A stretch of 7,271 nt of DNA from assembly GCA_015485235.1 (NCBI GenBank), contig WFTX01000170.1, forward strand, positions 1-7,271, in the 5' to 3' direction. This DNA is from Nitrospirota bacterium (GTDB lineage: Bacteria > Nitrospirota > Thermodesulfovibrionia > Thermodesulfovibrionales > JdFR-85). The notes beneath the pieces are model-generated. The model did not search any database. It saw only the letters and a program-made list of their open reading frames with translations, and was not told where the DNA came from. Positions 1 through 7,271 of this stretch are shown piece by piece. The first letter of the stretch is position 1. Every line of letters begins with the position of its first letter. The position numbers and the translations under genes were made by a program.

Positions 1-39
1 GGATACCAGACAGGGTGAAAATGCTCCGTGAGTATACGC

Positions 40-52
40 CCCCGCTCCGGGG
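40..52 (+). terminator. Terminator-like GC hairpin of an upstream gene
   Basis: A perfect 5-bp stem, CCCCG paired with CGGGG around a CTC loop, is followed by AATAATTT. This resembles a short Rho-independent terminator, but the T-run is weak. It would end a transcript entering from the left, whose gene is not identifiable here because only short reading frames remain before their stops. It separates the tyrS promoter from upstream transcription. Confidence is modest because the stem is short. Confidence 0.35.
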
Positions 53-64
53 AATAATTTCTGC

Positions 65-100
65 AACCTGAAGGTTAAATAAAACCCTCACCTTTAGGTT
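65..100. repeat. Two tandem AACCTnnAGGTT-type dyads (possible operator)
   Basis: Two short inverted repeats sit just before tyrS. AACCTGAAGGTT (65-76) has perfect 5-bp arms. CACCTTTAGGTT (89-100) has perfect 4-bp arms, ACCT and AGGT. Their centres are 24 bp apart. The second abuts the TATAAT box at 100-105 and the first falls in the -35 region, where an operator is expected. I do not recognise the regulator. The arms are too short for a strong RNA hairpin, so a dimeric DNA-binding protein is the more natural reading, but this is inference. Confidence 0.4.
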
Positions 101-105
101 ATAAT
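100..105 (+). promoter_or_regulatory. Candidate -10 box of the tyrS promoter
   Basis: A perfect TATAAT lies 7 bp before the tyrS ATG. Initiation about 7 bp downstream of the hexamer would fall at or next to the A of the start codon, giving a leaderless or nearly leaderless mRNA. No good -35 box is present: TTAAAT at 75-80 is a poor match with a 19-bp spacer, so an activator or the neighbouring dyads may matter. Confidence 0.45.
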
Positions 106-112
106 ATATGTC

Positions 113-1318
113 ATGCTTTCACCGGAAAAACAGCTTGAGATAATCAAAAGGGGTGCTGCAGAGATCATCCTCGAGGAGGAACTCCTTGAAAAACTGAAGG
201 AGGACCGGCCCCTGAGGATAAAGGCAGGCTTTGATCCCACGGCACCGGACATCCATATCGGACATACCGTTCTCCTTGAAAAGATGCGGCAGTTCCAGGA
301 ACTGGGACATGAGGTGATCTTCCTTATCGGGGACTTCACCGGGATGATAGGAGACCCCTCGGGAAAGAGCGAGACCAGAAAGCCCCTCACGAAGGAAGAG
401 GTCCTTGAAAATGCCAGGACCTACAGGGAGCAGATCTACAGGATTCTGGACCCGGAGAAGACGAGGGTCGAGTTCAACTCTTCCTGGATGTCCGAGATGA
501 AGGCGGAGGACCTGATAAAGCTCACAGGCCATTACACTGTAGCCCGGATGCTTGAGAGGGAGGATTTCAAGCAGCGCTGGCAGTCCCGGAGCCCCATAAG
601 CATCCATGAATTCCTCTACCCCCTTGTACAGGGCTACGATTCAGTGGTCCTCGAGGCTGATGTGGAACTGGGAGGGACGGACCAGAAGTTCAACCTCCTT
701 GTGGGCAGGGAACTCCAGAAGGAGTACGGCCAGAAGCCCCAATGCCTGGTGATGATGCCCCTTCTTGAAGGCACAGACGGGGTCAAGAAGATGAGCAAGA
801 GCCTCGGTAACTACATCGGGATCACCGAGCCGCCGGGAGAGATGTTCGGGAAGATCATGTCCATATCCGATGAGCTGATGCTCCGGTATTACGAACTCCT
901 GAGCCACATAAGCCTTGAAGAACTGAATGACCTCAGGGAAAAGATCAAAAGCGGCTCCCTGAACCCAAAGGAGGCCAAGGAGCGGCTCGCACTGGAGATA
1001 GTAACCCGGTACTGGGGAGAGGAAGAGGCCAGAAAGGCCCTTGAAGGGTTCGAGAGGGTCTTCAGCAGGAAGGAACTTCCTGAGGAGATACCTGAATTCT
1101 CTGTCTCAGCTTCTGATGACGGTGGTGTCTGGCTCCCCCGGATACTCAAGGATGCAGGCATGACGAAGAGCACGAGCGAGGGGGTAAGGATGATAAGGCA
1201 GGGAGGCATCCGGGTGGATGACCGGAAGGTGGAGGACACCTCATACTCTCTCGCTCCCGGAGAGTACATAGTGAGGGCAGGGAAGAGACGGTTCCTGAAG
1301 GTCAGGGTCTCCCGGTAA
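113..1318 (+). CDS. tyrS: Tyrosyl-tRNA synthetase
   Basis: This cytoplasmic class I aminoacyl-tRNA synthetase charges tRNA-Tyr with tyrosine using ATP. The 401-residue length is normal for the bacterial TyrRS subgroup with the HIGH-type signature. The Rossmann catalytic domain carries HIGH at residues 48-51, the tyrosine-pocket segments YPLVQGYD (169-176) and GGTDQ (187-191), and a perfect KMSKS loop at 226-230. The C-terminal part (about 335-401) has the look of an S4-type tRNA-binding domain, with IRQGGIRVDDRKV. The ATG at 113 is the only usable start: an in-frame TAG lies at 95-97, and the N-terminus MLSPEKQLEIIKRG is typical of the family. There is no convincing Shine-Dalgarno, only AGG at 96-98, 14 bp away, which fits leaderless translation from the TATAAT at 100-105. 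It is the first gene of a probable three-gene operon. No T-box leader is visible. Confidence 0.97.
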   Translation: MLSPEKQLEIIKRGAAEIILEEELLEKLKEDRPLRIKAGFDPTAPDIHIGHTVLLEKMRQFQELGHEVIFLIGDFTGMIGDPSGKSETRKPLTKEEVLENARTYREQIYRILDPEKTRVEFNSSWMSEMKAEDLIKLTGHYTVARMLEREDFKQRWQSRSPISIHEFLYPLVQGYDSVVLEADVELGGTDQKFNLLVGRELQKEYGQKPQCLVMMPLLEGTDGVKKMSKSLGNYIGITEPPGEMFGKIMSISDELMLRYYELLSHISLEELNDLREKIKSGSLNPKEAKERLALEIVTRYWGEEEARKALEGFERVFSRKELPEEIPEFSVSASDDGGVWLPRILKDAGMTKSTSEGVRMIRQGGIRVDDRKVEDTSYSLAPGEYIVRAGKRRFLKVRVSR

Positions 1319-1333
1319 TCAGCGAGGCTTGAA

Positions 1334-2005
1334 ATGTTAGACCCCTCTGAAGTTCTGGCAAGACTCCTTCTCGGCGCAGTGCTGGGGGGAATCATAGGAT
1401 TTGAACGACAGGCCCACGGCCGCCCGGCAGGGTTCAGGACCCATCTCCTTGTGAGCACAGCCTCCGTCCTTATAATGATCGTCTCTACAGAATACTACCA
1501 CCTGACAGCCCAGAACCCCGAGTTCATCAGGATAGACCCTGCCAGGATAGCCGCCGGCGCAATCACCGGCATCGGATTCCTTGGTGCTGGAGTAATAATC
1601 AAGACAGGCCTTACCGTCCAGGGGCTTACAACAGCCGCCTGTCTCTGGGTGGTCTCTGCCATAGGCCTCTCCATCGGAAGCGGGCTCTATCTCCCGGCCG
1701 GGATAGCCTTCATAATCACCTTCCTTGCACTATGGGTGCTCAGAAAGGTGGAGGCAAAGGTCCCCAGGCTGAATTACAGGGAACTTACCGTTGTAAGGCA
1801 GGATATCTCCACCGGAACCGACCTCACAGGACTGCTCAGCGAGATGGGGTTCAGCATGGGAAGGCTTTCCCTGGAGTTCGACAGAACGAAAAAGGAGCAG
1901 ACCCTTCATATAACACTTTCGTACAGGAAGAAGGAACTTATAGAGAGTCTGGTCAAAAGGCTCTCTGAAGACGACAGTATAATCAAGTTCCAGTTGCGGG
2001 GATAG
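1334..2005 (+). CDS. MgtC/SapB-family membrane protein
   Basis: This 223-residue protein belongs to the MgtC/SapB family of inner-membrane proteins. Family members have been linked to growth at low Mg2+, virulence and control of ATP synthase, but most environmental homologues have no assigned role. Hydrophobic segments lie at about residues 7-22, 38-52, 69-89, 97-114 and 117-136. Family hallmarks are present: ERQ (24-26) followed by GRPAGFRTH (29-37), DPARIAA (68-74), GIGFLGAG (79-86) and GLTTAA (97-102). A soluble tail of about 75 residues (147-223) is in the position of the ACT-like domain of longer MgtC proteins. GAGG at 1324-1327 gives a ribosome site 6 bp before the ATG. The gene starts 15 bp after tyrS and ends 8 bp before the HAD gene, so all three are probably co-transcribed. 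The specific substrate or partner cannot be told from sequence. Confidence 0.92.
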   Translation: MLDPSEVLARLLLGAVLGGIIGFERQAHGRPAGFRTHLLVSTASVLIMIVSTEYYHLTAQNPEFIRIDPARIAAGAITGIGFLGAGVIIKTGLTVQGLTTAACLWVVSAIGLSIGSGLYLPAGIAFIITFLALWVLRKVEAKVPRLNYRELTVVRQDISTGTDLTGLLSEMGFSMGRLSLEFDRTKKEQTLHITLSYRKKELIESLVKRLSEDDSIIKFQLRG

Positions 2006-2013
2006 CCGGAAAG

Positions 2014-2700
2014 ATGGTGAAAGGTATTGAAGAGATAAGAGAGGCCCTCTGGAGCACTGTCGACTATGTCCTCCTTGACATGGACGGGACCCTCCTGGAC
2101 AAGTATTTTGACGACTACTTCTGGGAACACCTCGTACCAGAGAAGTATGCAGAGAAACACTCCATTACCTTCGGTCGGGCAAAGGAGGAACTCCTTGCAA
2201 AGTACAGACATCACGAGGGTACCCTGAACTGGACTGATATAGACTTCTGGTCAGAAGAACTCGGGATAGACATACCGGCTCTGAAGGAACAGATCCGCCA
2301 CCTCATTGAGGTCCACCCCAATGTTGAGGACTTTCTCTCAGCCCTCAACGAAAGGGGGAGGAAGGTCTTTCTCGTCACCAACGCCCACTACAAGACCCTC
2401 ACCATAAAACTACGGAAGACGGAACTGGGGAAATACTTCCAGAGGGTCATCACTTCCTTTGATATGGGAGCGCCCAAGGAAGAGCCCCTCTTCTGGGAGA
2501 GGGCAGAAAAGGCCCTCCGTTTTGAAAAGGAGCAGACCCTCTTTGTGGACGATACAGAGGAGATACTCTTTACAGCCAGGGATTATGGTATCAGACACAT
2601 CCTTCTCAAGGATAGGGCAAACTCGAAGGAGAAAGACAGGAGCCATTCCGGCAACTTCCCCGCCATAAAGGATTTCAAGGAACTGCTGCCTCCAGGGTAA
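2014..2700 (+). CDS. HAD-superfamily hydrolase, YrfG-like GMP/IMP nucleotidase
   Basis: This 228-residue cytoplasmic HAD phosphatase has all four motifs: LLDMDGTLLD with nucleophile D22 and acid/base D24; LVTNAH with T122; K155 in GAPKEE; and the metal-binding pair D179/D180 in FVDD. The region after motif I (FDDYFWEHLVPEKYAEK, then TLNWTDIDFWSEELG) closely resembles E. coli YrfG, a nucleotidase reported to act on GMP and IMP, as I recall that sequence. The cap insert between motifs I and II is the small helical type. The likely role is dephosphorylation of purine monophosphates, but HAD substrate assignment from similarity is uncertain. The ATG at 2014 is preceded by a weak GGAA ribosome site; the GTG immediately after it is an alternative start. 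It is the last gene of the tyrS cluster, 8 bp after the mgtC-type gene. Confidence 0.9.
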   Translation: MVKGIEEIREALWSTVDYVLLDMDGTLLDKYFDDYFWEHLVPEKYAEKHSITFGRAKEELLAKYRHHEGTLNWTDIDFWSEELGIDIPALKEQIRHLIEVHPNVEDFLSALNERGRKVFLVTNAHYKTLTIKLRKTELGKYFQRVITSFDMGAPKEEPLFWERAEKALRFEKEQTLFVDDTEEILFTARDYGIRHILLKDRANSKEKDRSHSGNFPAIKDFKELLPPG

Positions 2701-5700
2701 CAGGGGAGGCTCATTAAGTCATTGGTCTATCGTCTTTCTCGCCTTCCTCCCGTTTCATGTTTCTCGCCCTTTCATCAACCCGACCTATGCCACAAACTGG
2801 CACGAGGCTATGGGCTATAGGTGATAGGCACGTGGCGATCGGTTATAGGCACCTCTTGCCCATTGCCCCACGCCCATCTTTTTACAAACCAAATCAACCA
2901 AAACAACGAAATCAACGAGATCAACGAAATAAACCAGATCAACGAGATCAACACAGAACTCAAAACGTAGAACGTGCCCGCTATACGCTTATTTCTCAGC
3001 CTTGGCCTCAGCCTTGACCTCTCTTTTTTCCTTTCATATCGAAGATACCCTGTGGCTTGCTGCAGGGTTCTTCATTTATAATAGTAGCAGGGGAATGATA
3101 GAAATAGTCAGACATATCCGCTGGCAGGACATCCTTGACATCCTGATCGTTGCCATAGTGCTCTACCGGCTGCTCCTCTTGATCAAGGGGACCCGTGCTG
3201 TCCAGATGCTTATCGGGCTTGGCCTCCTTCTCATCGCCCTCTTTCTCTCGGACTATCTCAAGCTCCATACCATGTACTGGATAATCCAGAGCTTCTGGGC
3301 CCAGGTGGTCCTGGCCATGATCATCCTGTTTCAGCCTGAGATCAGGAAGGCCCTTGCCAGGATGGGTGAGACCCCCTTTCTCCCTGCCATCACTTCAGCT
3401 TCCGAGTTCAAGTCCATAGACGAACTTGTGAGAGCGGCCGTATCCCTCGGTAACAGAAAGATCGGCGCCCTCATGGTTATCGAGAGGGACATATCTCTCA
3501 AGGACTTCGTTGAGATAGGGACACCTGTTGATGCCAAGGTCTCAAGAGAGATCCTCCTGAGCATCTTTCATCCCGCCTCGCCCATCCACGATGGGGCGGT
3601 GATCATAAGGGGCAACAGGATCCTTGCCGCCGGATGTTTTCTCCCCCTCACCCTGAGGCAGGACCTTGACAGGTCAATGGGGACCCGCCACAGGGCGGCC
3701 CTCGGGATAACCGAGGAGACCGATGCAGCGGTGGTTATTGTCTCTGAAGAGACGGGAATGCTCTCCCTTGCCGTTGATGGAACGATCGAGTCCCCACTGG
3801 ATATGGGGACCCTCCGGGACATGCTGACCAACATGTTTGCTGAAAAGAAGAGGAAGAAATGAAAAAGATCCTCCTTAACAACCTTGGTCTGAAGCTCCTC
3901 TCCCTGGGGTTTGCCATACTGCTCTGGTTCATCATCTCAGCCAGGGGGACATCAGAGGTGACCTTTGAGGTCCCCATAGAGTACGTCAACATCCCCGACG
4001 GGTATGAGATACTCCATAAGGAGAGGGACAGGGTCAATGTCAGCATATTCGGGAGTGAACAGATCCTGAGGGCGGTAAAGCCCACGGACATAAGAGTGGT
4101 TATAGACCTCAAAAGCGGTGCAAAGGGCAAGAAGACCTATAACATCATCAAGCGGAACATAAAGGTCCCGCCGGCAGTATCCGTATCGAATGTATCTCCG
4201 TCTTCTGTGGCAGTAACCCTTGACAGAAGCACATCAAGGGATATACCCGTAATACCAAAGGTCACCGGACTGGATAAAAACAGATATATCCTCTCTGTCA
4301 CACCCAATCATTTAAAGGTGGAAGGGCCTGAAAGCATCCTGAAAACGGTGAAACACCTTACCACGGAACCGGTTACATTCGGGGAGCTGATAAAGGCAGG
4401 CAAGATGGAAGTAGCTGTGGTAAAGAAAGCGGAAAAAATAAGGCTCTCTGCAGATACCGTGGAAATAGGTATCAGAGAGCGCGAGAAGAAGGAGGGGGAA
4501 TGAGACTCTTTGGTACTGACGGAGTGAGGGGGCGGGTGAATACCGAGCCCATGACACCGGAGACAGTGCTCAGGATCGGGATGGCGGCAGGTCATCTCCT
4601 GAGGAAAAGACACGGCCAGAACAAGATTCTGATAGGCAAGGACACCCGGATCTCCGGATATCTGATCGAGTCCGCCCTCACATCGGGGATCTGTTCAATG
4701 GGGATGAACGTCCTTCTTGTGGGACCTCTGCCAACGCCTGCAGTGGCCTATCTCACAAGGGCGATGAGGCTGGATGCAGGGATAGTGATATCCGCCTCTC
4801 ACAACCCCTATTATGACAACGGGATAAAGTTCTTCGGCCCTGACGGATACAAGCTCCCCGATGACCTCGAAAAAGAGATGGAAGCCCTTGTTCTCGATCC
4901 CTCATTCCCTGAGAAGAAGCCCCACGGAGAGGCGATAGGAAAGGCATTTCGCCTTGAAGATGCAGCAGGCAGATACATAGAGTTCGTGAAGTCCACCATC
5001 CCCAGAGGGACCAATCTCGAGGGGCTCAGGGTTGTAGTGGACTGTGCTAACGGTTCAGCCTACAGGGTGACACCGGAGCTTCTCTCAGAGCTTGGAGCTG
5101 AGGTGATCACCATAAATGACCGGCCCGACGGCGTCAACATCAACCACTGCTGCGGCTCCACTGATCTCACAATACTGAAGGAAGAGGTCCTCCGGGTAGG
5201 TGCCGACCTGGGCATAGCCCATGACGGTGATGCCGACAGGACGCTTTTTGTTGATGAAGAGGGCAAGGTGGTTGATGGAGATCAGATAATGGCGGCATGG
5301 GCTGTTGAGCTCAAGAAAGAGGGCCGCCTCAGTAACGATACTGTTGTGGCAACTGTTATGAGCAATTTAGGAATGGAGCATTACCTTGCCAGAAAGGGAA
5401 TCAACCTGATCCGGACGAAAGTTGGTGACAGGTATGTGGTTGAAAAGATGCTTGGAGGTGGATTCAATCTGGGAGGGGAACAGTCCGGCCATATAGTCTT
5501 CCTTGATTACAACACCACCGGTGACGGCCCCATAACTGCACTACAGGTGCTTCACCTTATGAAAAAGAGAGGAGCGGCACTCTCTGAACTGGTATCGGAC
5601 ATCTTTCTCTATCCCCAGGTGCTTGAGAATGTGAAGGTGAAACACAAGGGGCTTCTCAGGGACGCCGCTGTGATGGAGTCTGTTAAAGAGGCAGAAGAGA

Positions 5701-7271
5701 AGCTCGGGAAAGAGGGAAGGCTACTCGTAAGGCCTTCGGGGACCGAGCCCATGATCAGGGTGATGACCGAGGGGACTGACAGGGAGCTTATACAGAAGAT
5801 TGCCAGGAAGATCGCCCGGACGATCAGGAAGGCAGACAAGAAGACCTGACTGTCTGAGGGGTGATCATTTGGGGGGGGCCTTTCATCTCTCCATTATCGG
5901 AGGGCTTGCCGGGGCGGTAACGATAAGATACTTCCCTGTAACGACTGCCCTCATTCTGGGAGCCTGGGCAGTCTTTCTGCTCATCAGAAAAAGGGAAGTT
6001 ACCGCAGCACTGATCCTCCTTCCCGCCCTTCTCTTCGGTCTCTGGCAGACCGGCGATGGTACAGGGGGATTTTTCATCAACAATGAAACAAGCAAACCCA
6101 TCTATTTCAGAGGAGAGACCGAGGGGCTCCCGACAAAGGGAAAGTACGGCTTTATCCATAAGCTAAGGCTCGGGGGCAGACGTCTCTCTCCCCCACCCCT
6201 TCTGGTCCTCCCGGAACCGCTGAGTCCCGGTAACATTCTGGAAGGCCCGGGAGAACTCATCCTTAAAGAAGGCGGCAAGAATCCCGTCACCCTCACGGAA
6301 AGGATACGGCTTCTTATACGGCCCTCAGCCCCCCTCCGGCTGAGTGAAGGGAGCTCCCTAAGCAGCCTTCCTGACAGGATCAGATGGAAACTACTGGGCA
6401 TGCTCCAGAGGGAGTTCAGCCCAGAAGCACTTCCGCTGATAACGGCAATCACGATAGGTTACAGGGATACAGAAGGCAAGAGGCTTTATGCACTCTATGC
6501 AAGATCCGGCCTCGCCCATCTCCTGAGCATATCGGGCACGCATTTCGGACTCCTCTCCCTTCTGGTCTTTGGACTCTTCCGCTTCCCGGCAAGATACCTG
6601 CCCTTGAGAGTGCTGAACTTCCTGACCAGGAGGCTCAGCCTTGATGAATGGACGGCTATCATTACGTTCCCGGTGATCCTCCTCTATCTCCTCCTCTCCG
6701 GCTTCAGGGTGCCTGCTGTCAGGTCATTCATAATGATAGCCTTCTTTACAGGTGCAATCCTGTCAGGTGGAAAGGGGCTCTGGAAATCAGGACTCCTTCT
6801 GGCTGCAACAATCATCATGCTCATTGATCCCCGGTCCGCCTTCACCCCCTCTTTTCAACTCTCCTTCATGGCCGTACTCTCCATCGGGACCGCCCTGGAC
6901 TTCATGAAGGAAAGGGAGCTATTCAGCTCTCTTTCCCTTGTGCCGAGAATGGCTCTCAAGTTCATAACCGTCACCATCTCCGCCATGGCAGGCACCCTTC
7001 CACTCAGCCTCTACTACTTCCACAGCCTCCCTGTGATGGGAATCCCTGCAAACATGATTGTCACCCCCCTTGTATGTTTCCTGATCCTTCCACTCTCTTT
7101 GACAGGCTCTTTCATCGGGCTCCTGACAGGCTTTTTCCCTTTTACAGGTCTGATCGAAGGGCTTGTAACCGTAACAAACAGCCTGGTCAGACTTCTCTCC
7201 CTGATCCCAACGCCGGGCGGACTCCCCTTTCAGATGACAGGGGGTGCCCTTCTCCTGATCTATCTTTCAGG

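Overview
The window is an ordinary-looking bacterial chromosomal segment with every supported gene on the + strand. The genes are densely packed, with gaps of 8 to 19 bp or 4-bp ATGA overlaps, and use many AGG/AGA arginine and ATA isoleucine codons in a moderately GC-rich background. Together with the type of repeat-rich spacer present, this suggests a Nitrospirota or deltaproteobacterial-type Gram-negative lineage. That placement is inference from style and gene content; no marker here fixes it.

Layout. Positions 1-112 hold a leader with a terminator-like hairpin (40-52), two AACCTnnAGGTT-type dyads 24 bp apart (65-76 and 89-100), and a perfect TATAAT box just before the first gene. Three genes follow as a probable operon: tyrS (tyrosyl-tRNA synthetase, 113-1318), an MgtC/SapB-family membrane protein (1334-2005) and a YrfG-like HAD nucleotidase (2014-2700). 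A gene-free spacer of about 390 bp (2701-3094) follows. It is largely built from short phased tandem arrays: a 7-bp array that switches strand halfway, a 9-bp array, a short second 7-bp array and a 12-bp duplication. It ends in another perfect TATAAT box close to a start codon.

The second operon is cdaA (diadenylate cyclase, 3095-3862), cdaR (YbbR-domain regulator, 3859-4503), glmM (phosphoglucosamine mutase, 4500-5849) and a 3'-truncated comEC (DNA-uptake channel, 5869 to the window end). The first three form the well-known c-di-AMP/peptidoglycan-precursor module: CdaA makes c-di-AMP at the membrane, and in Firmicutes CdaR and GlmM modulate CdaA, while GlmM makes glucosamine-1-phosphate for UDP-GlcNAc. 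ComEC follows 19 bp later, starting at a TTG codon that runs straight into a tract of eight Gs.

I found no strong evidence of a wholly undescribed system. The observations most worth checking are the paired dyads over the tyrS promoter, the two possible leaderless or short-leader promoters, the layered phased repeats before cdaA, and the poly-G tract at the comEC start.
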